From the NCBI GenBank assembly GCA_028821475.1, contig JAPPGB010000088.1, positions 4,075 through 57,791 on the forward strand: 53,717 nt of DNA. Reading direction: 5' to 3'. The DNA comes from Spirochaetaceae bacterium (GTDB lineage Bacteria > Spirochaetota > Spirochaetia > SZUA-6 > Bin103). Shown one piece after another: positions 24,659-34,400 of the stretch. Numbering within the stretch: the stretch's first letter is position 1; every line of letters begins with the position of its first letter. The position numbers and the translations under genes are program-made. The notes under the pieces were generated by a model, which searched no databases, was not told where the DNA came from, and was given only the letters and a program-made list of their open reading frames with translations.

Positions 24659-25938
24659 GGGGTCTCCTCATCTTCATCGTCCTCGGTGAAGGCGACCGCG
24701 GACTCCATCCAGCCTTCGGAAAGAAGCGAGCCCAGTCCTCCTCCCGAAACCCGCAGTTCGCGCGCGTTGGGTAACTCGGCGACGGGCCGGATGACGGCGT
24801 CGTGCGCATGTTCCGGCCGGCAGACAACCGAAATGTGTTCAAACGTGCTGTCATTGGCATAGGTCAACAGCTCCGGTGAGTGAGTGGTCGTGACTACCTG
24901 AATGCCACGCTTTGCAGCCTGGGTTTCGATCAGCTCCAGTAACAGTGATTGGCGCGCCGCATGAATGCCGGTGTCCACCTCCTCGAAGAAACACAGGCCG
25001 GGTGGGTTCTTGCCGAGCAACACCGCCAGCATCGCCAGGAAGCGCAGCGAACCGTCCGAGGCGCTGTCCGCAGATACCCTCCGTCCGTTCGACTCGCAGA
25101 GCATCAGGTGTACGAGACCCCGTGGGTCATGTGGGAAGTCGAAACCGGATACGTCCATGGGCGTGAGCTCCTGCAGCCACGATGCCAGCAGCTCCTGGCG
25201 CTCTTCATCGATACAGATACCCTCCAACACGGCTGGAAGGCTGTCGCCCCGATCCCCCAGCGGACTACCGGGAAACGCGCCGTTCCGCATGAGTTCCGGA
25301 GACAGGTCCCAAAATCGCATATCGGCCAGAGCCTCACGCACACGCACCTTCGCAAGTTCCTCTTGGACTCCGGTCGGCCACCCTTCGCGGTGCGAGTCCA
25401 GCTGTGTCAGAACAGCCTTTTGCGGACTGAGCCCTAGCCGTACATTGTCGCCGCAGCGTACCGAGTGTACCCCATCGTCGACAGCTGTCGTTTCGTAGAG
25501 GGTACGCGATTCCACCCGCAACACCTCCTGCTGCACACGAAACTCGAGAGGACGCGGATGAAAGGCGATCTCAATCGCGTACTCGACGCACTTCCCGTCG
25601 ACCCGTAAGCCAACCTCAAACGAGAACACCGAACCCAACCAGCGAGCGTCACGATGCGCGAGGCGGGCAATCTCGTTCGCAGCGCCACGTATCGGTTGCC
25701 ATTCCTGCTGGCCGCCGGTGCCCCACTTCCCGCCGACGACTTCCGTCAGGGTGTAGCCGCGGCCGATCCCGTGCAGAAAGCGAAATGCATCGCGAATGTT
25801 GCTCTTGCCGCTGGCGTTCGTCCCCACGACCACCGTGAAGGGTCCGAGACGCAGCGTCTCGTCGACGAAGTTCTTGAAGTTGACCATCCGAATCGACGTG
25901 ATCGCGGGGCGCTGTTTCGAGTTGTTTTCGTCCATCAT
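24655..25938 (-). CDS. AAA_21/ABC-type ATPase of a two-gene defence module
   Basis: This 427-residue SMC/ABC-like ATPase starts ITSIRMVNFKNFVDETLRLGPFTVVVG and has Walker A GTNASGKS (39-46), an ABC-signature-like SDGSLRF (294-300), Walker B GLCFFEEVD (314-322) and the H-loop TTHSPELL. This is the AAA_21 (RecF/OLD-like) type without a fused TOPRIM domain; the TOPRIM-like protein is encoded separately just downstream with a 4-bp overlap. Its own ATG overlaps the HigA stop as ATGA. Such ATPases commonly sense phage factors and release or activate the nuclease partner. Confidence 0.85.
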   Translation of the reverse strand: MMDENNSKQRPAITSIRMVNFKNFVDETLRLGPFTVVVGTNASGKSNIRDAFRFLHGIGRGYTLTEVVGGKWGTGGQQEWQPIRGAANEIARLAHRDARWLGSVFSFEVGLRVDGKCVEYAIEIAFHPRPLEFRVQQEVLRVESRTLYETTAVDDGVHSVRCGDNVRLGLSPQKAVLTQLDSHREGWPTGVQEELAKVRVREALADMRFWDLSPELMRNGAFPGSPLGDRGDSLPAVLEGICIDEERQELLASWLQELTPMDVSGFDFPHDPRGLVHLMLCESNGRRVSADSASDGSLRFLAMLAVLLGKNPPGLCFFEEVDTGIHAARQSLLLELIETQAAKRGIQVVTTTHSPELLTYANDSTFEHISVVCRPEHAHDAVIRPVAELPNARELRVSGGGLGSLLSEGWMESAVAFTEDDEDEETP

Positions 25939-26234
25939 AGTGTCAGGTCCGTACAACGCCTGTTTCCTGTCGCGGCGGTACACGGGGCAGACGTGTACTC
26001 CGCTATGCTTTGGTCATGGAGTCTCTGCAGGTTCACCCAGAACTTGGCACTGGTGCCGAAGTAGTCTGCCAGCCTCAGCGCCACGTCCGCGGTGACGGCC
26101 TGTCTCCTGTTGAGAATCTCGGTGACCCGCTTCTCGGGCAACTGGAGCTGTCGCGCGAATGCGGCGGCGTCCACGTCCAGCACCTCCAACTCCGCGGCGA
26201 TGTGTTCGCCCGGATGGGTCGCGTCAGCGGCCAT
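25935..26234 (-). CDS. higA: HigA-family antitoxin-like XRE regulator, no HigB partner
   Basis: The 99-residue protein matches HigA closely: HPGEHIAAELEVLDVDAAAFARQLQLPEKRVTEILNRRQAVTADVALRLADYFGTSAKFWVNLQ. The helix-turn-helix is in residues 25-55. AGGGGAATT before the ATG is a good ribosome binding site. HigA normally neutralises and co-represses with a HigB RNase encoded directly upstream. Here the upstream gene is a DNA methylase that stops 33 bp away, and no HigB-sized frame exists on either side. The C-terminal 20 residues are unusual. It is best seen as an orphan DNA-binding regulator or a leftover antitoxin inside the defence operon. Confidence 0.88.
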   Translation of the reverse strand: MAADATHPGEHIAAELEVLDVDAAAFARQLQLPEKRVTEILNRRQAVTADVALRLADYFGTSAKFWVNLQRLHDQSIAEYTSAPCTAATGNRRCTDLTL

Positions 26235-26267
26235 AATTCCCCTCCAGACTCTCGAATCGGCAAGAAT

Positions 26268-29200
26268 TCAACTGGTCAGCAGCTCCTTCTGATGATAGCC
26301 CAGCCCGCCGCGATCAGCCGCGCGGTTGCTCAAGGCTTCCAGCAGAGAGCGCTCCTCGGCGTCACTTTCGGCGAGCTCGATGAGCGCTTGCAGGATACGG
26401 TGGAACAGGGCGTTGCGCGGGAGACCACGGGTGTCCAGGTAGTCGTCGACCTTGACGTGGTCTCCGGCTCGCCACAGGTGCATCAGCCGGTGCACCTGGT
26501 CGATGAGCGGTGGTGGCCGCCCTCCCGGCCCTTCCAGGCCGAGGTTGCGGCCCCGCCTCCGGTCCCACCGCTTGAGCTTGACCTTGGCGCCACCGCCTTC
26601 GGATCGTTCCTCGTCTGCTGCCGGATCGTCGTTTTCGGTCTCCTCCGTGTTCCCGCGCCCCGACTGAGACAGCAGGTCGTGCTGTGTGACCAGCGCAGTG
26701 TCGGACAGGTTGCACGACAACGCATAGAGAATGCAGCCCCCCACGGGCGCCTCACCCATGCCGAAGTCGTTACGATGCAGCAAGTAATAGGTGGTTAAGT
26801 CGTCCAGGCCGGTTGCCGATTCCTTGCCGTCGTCGCGGGTCAGGACGCGTCCGACGACGAAGTCGACCACCATCCGCCGCACCTCGCGCAGGAACTCCGA
26901 AACCGTCATCAGCTCGTTCGGGGCGTTCGCCTTCTTGACCACCGGGTACTTGCTGAACGCCTCCAGCGCTGGCCCAGTCGCCGCCCACACGAAGTCCGGC
27001 CCGCGAATCCCCGCGTCCCAGAAGTCGCGCAGCTTCTCGGTGATGTTCGTACGCATCTCGTCCAGGACGCTGCTGTCCCAGCCATGACGCACGGTGGCGC
27101 GCTTCTTGCAGACGATCCATACCGACGATGACAGCGCCGCAGAGGAAAGCGCTCGGTTGCGGTTCCCTCGTTCCGTCTGAATCGGCCATGAGCCGTCAAC
27201 CACGAACCCGGCCCGGATCAAGGCGCCGACCAATGTCTCCCATGCGTCCGGCTGCTTGTTTGCGAACACGACCACCAGCCGCCCCTCCGGCCGCAACGCC
27301 GCGTGACAGGAGCGGAACGCGCGTGCCATGCCGTCTTCGTAGTTACGCTTGGACCGCTCCTTGTCGCCATCGAACCGGCTCGCGTCGTCGATCAACTCAC
27401 CGTCGTTAGACTCGTGATCCCACTTGGGGCCCAGGTGACCCGAGAACGCCAAGTCGATCTCAGCCGACAGCCCGGACAGCGATCGTCTCAGCCACACGTG
27501 GAAGAAATCCATCAGGTCGGAGTAGGGGATCGCATCGTAGTAGGGAGGGTCGGTAACTACGAGGTCGATGTCGGCAACGTCGCAGGCCGTTGCGGATCCG
27601 AGCACGCTGGTTCCGCTGCTAGGAGCCTGCACGCTGCCCTGGAGATGCTGACACACCTTGAACACCCAGTCGACCGATTGCAGAAAGCCGCCGGTCGTGT
27701 CCGAGAGGGGAGCGTACTCCGAGAAGTCCCACGTCATGGGTAACGCGAACCGCGCGAACGTGCTCCTGATCTTCTCCGGATCGTTGGTCCACGTCGCCAG
27801 CGTGCTGCCTCGGTCCGCCATTCGGCTGATGATCGGTCCGCACATCGCGACGATCGACTCCCGCCACACGGGTGGATAGTCGCTCAGTCGCTGCGGCAAG
27901 GAGCGCAGCGCGCGGATGAACTCGCCAAGCGACAGAAGTTGGCGATTAGTGAATAGTGTTCTCCAGGTGTCAAAGCCATAGCCGTCGACGGAGAATGCGC
28001 GTGACGCTCCGCTTCCTGCCTTGGATGTCGGCTCCTCCGGCAGGCCAAAGGGAATGTCCCCAAAGACGGCTTGCAGCCGCTCTTCGGTCACTTCCGCAGC
28101 CGCACGTTCGTGCTCGGTAGGCAGGCGATACTCCTTGCTCCGCAGTCCGTCGACTACCACCACCGTCATGACCGTACCCAACCTCCCGACGCGTCCTTCC
28201 AGGCGGATATCTTCCATGGTCATGATGGCACGACACCAAGGGCAGGTCGCGCCGGTGCGCGACATCGTGCCGGCGCCGATGCGCTTGTCGTGTTCCCGTT
28301 GCTGTGCAGCATTGCCGCCGCTCCGGGGCACGTCCGTCTGCACGCCAAATGCCACATTGGTCTGTGCGGCGTCGCGCTCCATCGTCAGCAGAACGCGCTT
28401 GCGATCCTTCTTGCACAGCCAGCGCGTCTTGAGCAGCGGCAGCATGGCGCGGCACTGCTTACAGGCAACCGTCCGCGCGTGCAGGTACGCGACCGTAGGC
28501 TTCGCCACCCATCGAGGGTTGCGGGGATCGTTCAGGTAGGCGGTGTCGTACTCTGCATTCAGCGAGTCGATTTCCGGATTCCCGCCCTCATCGACCTCCA
28601 CAAGAGGTCGCGTCGGTCGCGCCTCGTACTCACCGCCTGCAGTCAGAGGTATGAACTCGGCATAGGTGGGGTAGTGAGACGCCAGATCCTTGCGCGCACG
28701 AGCAAGCACCCATCGTCCCCATGCCCGCACGTGCCACGCAAGGTCCGCGTCGAGCAGAGGATCGTCGACGCTGATCAGGTCGAGCTGAACCTCGCTACCG
28801 CCGCCGTGCCCGAGCCGCTGGAGCAACGTGCGCAACGTGGCTCCCTTGAAACCCTGCACCTTGAAGAACGCGGCCATAAACTCCGCGTCACGCAACGCAA
28901 AATCGGGAAGCGGGCGCTTTTTACCGGCAAGTCGCTGCGGATATTCGAGCGTACACTTGAGAATGAACCACGCCACCGGATTAATGTCGATCGCCGTCAC
29001 GTCGCAGCCCAGGCGCAGTGCTTCCAGCGGTACCGCGCCCCCTCCCGCGAACGGATCAAGCACCCTTGGCGTGCGCCCGTCGTAGGACCTGCGAATCTCG
29101 TCCCGAAACCACTGCAGGTCCTCGCCGTTCTCCCGCCCCCAGTGCAGAATACCGCCCGCGGTCCCGTCCCTTACGGTCTCCACCAAGCGCCCGTTCACCC

Positions 29201-29465
29201 GCTTGCGCTCCACGCTCTTGACCACCGAACCGGCCATCCGATCCAAGATCGCCTTCCGCTGCGCCGCACCTCCTGGATCGCCAAGCAGCGTCCCAATCAG
29301 TGCCGCCCGGCAAGCTGCCAACGGCCGCCGCGCCGGCCAGATATGCAGCGTCGAGACGTGCCCATGCCGCACATTCTTCTCATGCACGGAGTCCAGCGAC
29401 ACCTGCTTCACCGGAAACGCTGCTTCGATGAGACGCCTATCGCTACATATTTGTCGTCCTATCAT
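26268..29465 (-). CDS. DUF1156-containing DNA methyltransferase
   Basis: The 1065-residue protein opens with the DUF1156 signature (LIEAAFPVKQVSLDSVHEKNVRHGH followed by STLHIWPARRPLAACRAAL). Methyltransferase motif I is VLDPFAGGGAVPLEALRLG (137-143) and motif IV is VVTDPPYYD near residue 638, an N6-adenine or N4-cytosine type. A cysteine-rich insertion carries CKQCRAMLP, RWLCKKD and TCPWC, likely zinc-binding. These large enzymes occur with DUF499 and helicase genes in defence clusters and presumably mark self DNA. AGGAG lies about five bases before the ATG at 29465. The C-terminal end is rich in charged residues. Recognition sequence unknown. Confidence 0.9.
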   Translation of the reverse strand: MIGRQICSDRRLIEAAFPVKQVSLDSVHEKNVRHGHVSTLHIWPARRPLAACRAALIGTLLGDPGGAAQRKAILDRMAGSVVKSVERKRVNGRLVETVRDGTAGGILHWGRENGEDLQWFRDEIRRSYDGRTPRVLDPFAGGGAVPLEALRLGCDVTAIDINPVAWFILKCTLEYPQRLAGKKRPLPDFALRDAEFMAAFFKVQGFKGATLRTLLQRLGHGGGSEVQLDLISVDDPLLDADLAWHVRAWGRWVLARARKDLASHYPTYAEFIPLTAGGEYEARPTRPLVEVDEGGNPEIDSLNAEYDTAYLNDPRNPRWVAKPTVAYLHARTVACKQCRAMLPLLKTRWLCKKDRKRVLLTMERDAAQTNVAFGVQTDVPRSGGNAAQQREHDKRIGAGTMSRTGATCPWCRAIMTMEDIRLEGRVGRLGTVMTVVVVDGLRSKEYRLPTEHERAAAEVTEERLQAVFGDIPFGLPEEPTSKAGSGASRAFSVDGYGFDTWRTLFTNRQLLSLGEFIRALRSLPQRLSDYPPVWRESIVAMCGPIISRMADRGSTLATWTNDPEKIRSTFARFALPMTWDFSEYAPLSDTTGGFLQSVDWVFKVCQHLQGSVQAPSSGTSVLGSATACDVADIDLVVTDPPYYDAIPYSDLMDFFHVWLRRSLSGLSAEIDLAFSGHLGPKWDHESNDGELIDDASRFDGDKERSKRNYEDGMARAFRSCHAALRPEGRLVVVFANKQPDAWETLVGALIRAGFVVDGSWPIQTERGNRNRALSSAALSSSVWIVCKKRATVRHGWDSSVLDEMRTNITEKLRDFWDAGIRGPDFVWAATGPALEAFSKYPVVKKANAPNELMTVSEFLREVRRMVVDFVVGRVLTRDDGKESATGLDDLTTYYLLHRNDFGMGEAPVGGCILYALSCNLSDTALVTQHDLLSQSGRGNTEETENDDPAADEERSEGGGAKVKLKRWDRRRGRNLGLEGPGGRPPPLIDQVHRLMHLWRAGDHVKVDDYLDTRGLPRNALFHRILQALIELAESDAEERSLLEALSNRAADRGGLGYHQKELLTS

Positions 29466-29495
29466 ACGCTCCTATCGTGAAAGTCCATCTGCTCC

Positions 29496-31394
29496 CTATT
29501 CCGCCACTTCGTTGGCGTCAACGATCAAGAACTCTCCCATACCTGCGTTCGTACTATCGCTCACTTTCGCACACCGGCGTCCATGTCCCATCATCTCGAC
29601 GATATCGACAATTGCCGAAAACTGTCCATCTACCGTTCGTGTGAGATTCCGTACCGAGAATACAAGACTAGCCGAGGGTAACACTGCCCTAAGTCGATGT
29701 TGTATTTCATCCGTCGTCCAACTCGAGTTATTCCTAATTACTTTCTGAAGCTCGTGAATGTAATCGCTCAAGTAGTCTTGAAGAACCGGGACGACGTCAA
29801 CTTCACCCTTACCGGGTAATCTTGAGATCGTGTCGTATAACTCTCCATACCTATCAGGCAACTCACCCTGAATAGTTTTATCTGCAAGAATGCCGATTTC
29901 AGCGACTACAGCACGTCGTTTTCGCTCATCTTTGAGCTCGTAGTAATCTCCACAATAACTTGGCAAATACCTCTCTATTGTACCCCCACTAAGTACATGT
30001 ATATTCTTTTCTTTTAGTGCTGTAAGAATCTGCCGTAGACGGCCCTCAACGTCCTCTATCGTCCTTCTACCTATCAATATCATGTCGGAACGAAACAGGC
30101 TTATTGAAGTCATCACAGCAGTCCTCGCCTTCGCATATTCTCCTTTTGTCCACTGCGTACGAGCACCCAACTTGCACAAATACTCACGCAGCCTTTCAAG
30201 ACTCTTCGGCACGTTGGTCTGGATCACTGTATCTATCAGTTTCGTCAGCTCACGATCCAGAGCACCGCAGTACTTCGCTATGTTGTTACCGAGTCCAGTA
30301 GACAATAAAAAGCTCTGGACTGTCTCGTCCTTTTTGATGCACGAACGGAGATTCCCAGCGAATAAACTATCGAGATCATAGAGAAAATGAGCACGCTTGC
30401 CAAGCGCTCTGCAGAGATTCACGTATTGATTTACTTCCTCTGCCCCACCAGAATCGATTATACAGCTTCCCGCTGCTGAGACTGACTTACCATCTCTTTC
30501 CATAATAGCAGTAACAAGCTGAGCGTCGCTGATACCCTCCACGAAGATCGGATTGTCTGAAAAGAAGAACTGCTTATTGTGTGCATTCAATCGGCTCAGA
30601 AATTGAGGATCCGAGACGTCCTTATGAGTATCTCCGACCATCTGCCTTGGCACGTCATTGCTTGAATCGAACGAAACAATCGACCGTAAATCATCTTCCG
30701 ATCTAATGTCAATAATGTATGGAGAATGTGTGATAAGAAAGATGATCTTCTTTCGACTATCGGTGGAAGGATCACCTGCGACCTTACGTACCTCATTCAT
30801 GTAGAATGCCTGAAATTGAGGATGTAGATTTAGCTCCGGTTCGTCAACGATGAGATACCGATATTCTGGATTATATAGGTGAGTAAGTAGGACCATAAGT
30901 TCCTTTATACCATGACATTCCTCTCTATCCATTCTATATGGACTATTCTCATTGCGACGACGAATTCGAGGCATGAGATATCCGGAATCCCACTCAAGAA
31001 GAATCTCTCGGTTAAAAATCTGATTGAGTGTTGCTTCAACCTGTATTCGGAGGTCCATTCGCTCCTCAAGAAGCAATATCGTATCGATTCCGGCTCCTTC
31101 AGATCCTGCCATCCGGTAGTCCTCGAATTCGCGTTTTAGGTACCCACTACTGAAATGGTCACCGACAAAATTGTCTATGGATCTAGATTGTTCCATACCC
31201 ATTAACCTGTCGGTACTCAATAGACGTGCACTTTGATCGTTGTGTCTCAGTTCTTGTAGAAGGACGTGTGCAAACTGTGACTTTCCGCTACCGTTCGGTC
31301 CAACAAGGAAGTTCACCGCTCCGACTTGCTCAGCCTTGAAGACTTCTCCATTCCAGGGCTTCGGCAAGCTAATCGACAAAGACAAATTGATCAT
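29496..31394 (-). CDS. OLD-family ATPase with TOPRIM nuclease domain
   Basis: The 632-residue protein has an ABC-type ATPase domain with Walker A VGPNGSGKS (31-39), Walker B YLIVDEPELNLHP (180-192) and ITHSPYI. A TOPRIM domain follows with IFVEGISDAQLV (Glu286) and FLYDLDS (Asp340-x-Asp342). This order defines OLD-type overcoming-lysogenization-defect nucleases. A long C-terminal helical region of about 250 residues has no match I know. The gene's base composition is clearly lower in G+C than all its neighbours (sampled lines near 40%), so it was probably acquired separately and inserted in the operon. It likely cleaves DNA when triggered; gap to the methylase is 30 bp. Confidence 0.88.
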   Translation of the reverse strand: MINLSLSISLPKPWNGEVFKAEQVGAVNFLVGPNGSGKSQFAHVLLQELRHNDQSARLLSTDRLMGMEQSRSIDNFVGDHFSSGYLKREFEDYRMAGSEGAGIDTILLLEERMDLRIQVEATLNQIFNREILLEWDSGYLMPRIRRRNENSPYRMDREECHGIKELMVLLTHLYNPEYRYLIVDEPELNLHPQFQAFYMNEVRKVAGDPSTDSRKKIIFLITHSPYIIDIRSEDDLRSIVSFDSSNDVPRQMVGDTHKDVSDPQFLSRLNAHNKQFFFSDNPIFVEGISDAQLVTAIMERDGKSVSAAGSCIIDSGGAEEVNQYVNLCRALGKRAHFLYDLDSLFAGNLRSCIKKDETVQSFLLSTGLGNNIAKYCGALDRELTKLIDTVIQTNVPKSLERLREYLCKLGARTQWTKGEYAKARTAVMTSISLFRSDMILIGRRTIEDVEGRLRQILTALKEKNIHVLSGGTIERYLPSYCGDYYELKDERKRRAVVAEIGILADKTIQGELPDRYGELYDTISRLPGKGEVDVVPVLQDYLSDYIHELQKVIRNNSSWTTDEIQHRLRAVLPSASLVFSVRNLTRTVDGQFSAIVDIVEMMGHGRRCAKVSDSTNAGMGEFLIVDANEVAE

Positions 31395-31461
31395 TTAGAG
31401 AGTGCTTCCTTGTTACGTCTTCAAATAGTGATGATGTCGGTTCGATGCTCAACATACCTGA

Positions 31462-34400
31462 TTACTCGGCTGCCTTCATGACAGCCCCCGGTGTGACCGT
31501 GTACGCAAGCGACTCCCGGCTGCCTGCGAGAAGCTTGGCGAACGGATCGCGTACGCGGTGCAGTCTCGGTCGGGGCGTGGCGCAGTCGTAGACGACGTAG
31601 AGCCAGTACTGATTACGCAGGTTGCACGCCTTCGCCCACTCGTTGTCGCTGACCTCGACGCTGCCGGTGCGGGCGCGCCCCTTTACCTCAATGCAGCGGC
31701 GCTCGCTGGCGGCACGAGTGGAGAGCAGATCGAAGCCGGGGCAGTCTGCAAGCCCTGCCCGTCGAGCCTGAGCTGGTCGCGACACGTCCTTTACTGCGGC
31801 GCCGGAGGCTTCTTCATAAGCGGTCGCGACCCGCACGGCGACGGCTTCCACTTCGGCGTCGTAGCGCTCCAGCTCCGTAGGATCGTCAGCGGGAACGATA
31901 AGGGCGTGGAGCAGGAACTCCACGTCGCCGGCACGGACCGAGTCCGCTTCTTCGTGCAACTCGGCTAGGCGCCGTGCGCGGGTGCTCGCGAGCTTGCGCT
32001 GGCGTTCCTTTACCCGGGTCAGCTCGGATTGTGCATGGCGGACGCCGTCACGAGCCTGCGCGGTGAGCCGGGCGCGCAAGGCGGCCAGTTCAGCGGCCTG
32101 GAAGTCGAAGCCGCGACTGACGAACTCCACGCGAGAGGGTAGCTTCGCCATGACTCGCTGCCGATGGGCGAGTGCGAGCGGCTCCACTACTTCCTCGCCG
32201 GCATGGTCGGCTGCAGCGCGGATCATCTCGCGAGCGCGGCCGGCGAGCGGCACCCGACTCGGCGCGAAGTCTTCAGCACCGCGCAGCAGCAGCAAGCGCT
32301 CGACGGGAGACTCCTCCACGGTGCCGTCGGATGACTGCCGCAGGCCGATGAGACGTGACTCCAGCATTCTGTCCGCCGGCGCGTGCTCGCTGCCGTCGAT
32401 CACCGCTCCTCTTCTTATGACGGTCACCACGGCGAGGTGGAACAGATACGGCTCGGCTGCGTATGGATCGACGAACACGGCGCCGCGCAGGGCGTGATCG
32501 CCGAAACGCCCCAGGATCGATGCCGAAATGCTGTCGAACACCGGCTCGCCGGGGTGCAGCCATGATATCTGCTCCCGATTCTCGGGCTTGTACACCGTGA
32601 GCCGACTCGGCGCCGGTTGCGCGTACGTCTCGAGCGCGGGAAGCAAGGCATCGGCCGCGCCGGGCCCGCACGGTGCAAGCGAGAACGTGTCGTCCAGATC
32701 TCCCTCTATTCTCAAATCCAACAGCGAAGCCGCCTTCTCCAAGAAGCAACGCACGTAGCCAGGCAGCAGCCGGACAAATTGTTCTTGCTCCGCCGCGCCG
32801 GCGAGATCGGAAATTCGTCGCCGCACGTCGCCGCCGTTTCCGTACAGCACCCGCTCCCGCTCCTCCAACGCCAGAACCTGCTCTTCCGTAAGGCGGCCGT
32901 CCAACCGCTCGGCGTCACCGTCCCCGTCTTCCGTGACCGCCTGCTCCAGGTAGTCTCGAACGGACACGCCCTCGAACAGGCGCCCGACCACGTCGAACAC
33001 CTTGTCCGATCGCAGTTGGCGGCGGATCAACTCCAGCTTGTCGAGCAGGGTCTTCATGACGCGTCCCTCACGCGTGCCACCCGCGACCAGATTCACGATG
33101 ATCACCGGATCGTGCTCCTGGCCGTAGCGGTGGATACGGCCCATGCGCTGCTCCAGCCGCGCCGGGTTCCAGGGGATGTCGTAGTTCACCATCAGCCAGC
33201 AGAACTGCAGGTTGATCCCCTCGCCGGCGGCATCGGTGGCCACCAGGTAGCTGGCGCCGCCTTCCGCCACGGAGCGGCGAAAGAACTCCACCTGCCGGTC
33301 TCGCTCCTGATAGGGCAGGCCACCGTGAATCAGGGCCACGCGCCCGGCGAACCCGAGACCCTCCAGCCGCCGCACCAGGAACTCCGCGGTGTCGCGGTGC
33401 TCGGTGAACACGATCAGCTTGTCGTCGCCGAACCGCGCGTCGCGCAGCACCTCCCGAAGCGTTTCGAACTTGGACTCATCCGCTCCGGCGACCCTGGTCC
33501 GCGCCATGGCGAGGAGAGACTCCACCTTCAGAAGTTCCGCCTCCAGCTCCGCGAGGCTGACGGCGACGGAGGCACCCAACACGCGCTCCTCGAACGTCTC
33601 GTGGCGCTCGCCGTCGCCGTCGGGCCTGGAGTCCTCGTCGGCGGTCCGCGTCTCGAACTCGTCGTCGAGATCGTCGAGTCTGCGCTGCGCCCGCAAGAGC
33701 TGGTCTTCGGAGACTCGCCCCTCCCTGATTTCGGTGATCAGAGCCTGGAGCTTTTCCTGGCGCCGTTCGAACGACCGCATCAGCGCATACGTCGAGCTGG
33801 CGAGGCGCCGCTGGAACACGCTCATCGCCAGGCGTGCGGCGGATCGGTTCAGCACCCGCGCCCGGTTGTAGTAGTAGCGGATGTAGTCGGTAGTTGCGTC
33901 GTAGAGCTCCTGCTCGCTTCCCGGACCCTGCGACAGTACGTAGCTCAGGGTGTCGCAGTTCCGCTGGGGGTACAGGGGAGTGGCGTCGAAGCGGACCATC
34001 TCCTCCTTGGTGCGCCGGATGAAGTGGCGGCGCCGCGACTCCTGCGGGAACTGGTCGAACGCATCGCTAGTGGAGAGCGCATCCAGAAGCAGCAGGCGCC
34101 ACAGGAAGTAGTACGGATCGTCCTTGCCCATGTGCGGCGTCGCCGTGAGCAACAAGAGGTGCTGCGCCGACCAATGCAGCGACCAGCGCTCGCTATCCGC
34201 GCCGGCGCCTCCGATGGATTCTGCGAGCCGGTAACGGTCGGTCTTTCGTACCCGGTAGTCGGGCTCGCGATGGGCTGACAGTTTGTGTGCCTCGTCGAAG
34301 ACGACCAGATCGTAGGGTGGAGTAGTGGGGTCCGCGAGACGGCTGAACATGCGGTCGCCAGCCAGCGTGTCGATGCTGGTGATCACCAGGTCGCTGTCAG

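Noticed and set aside
26235-26267. HigB toxin next to HigA
   Set aside because: Only 33 bp separate HigA from the methylase stop, and the downstream neighbour is an ATPase. No HigB-like frame fits.
28071-29480. 469-codon plus-strand frame opposite the methylase N-terminus
   Set aside because: Antisense to the DUF1156 and motif I region; no domain is seen.
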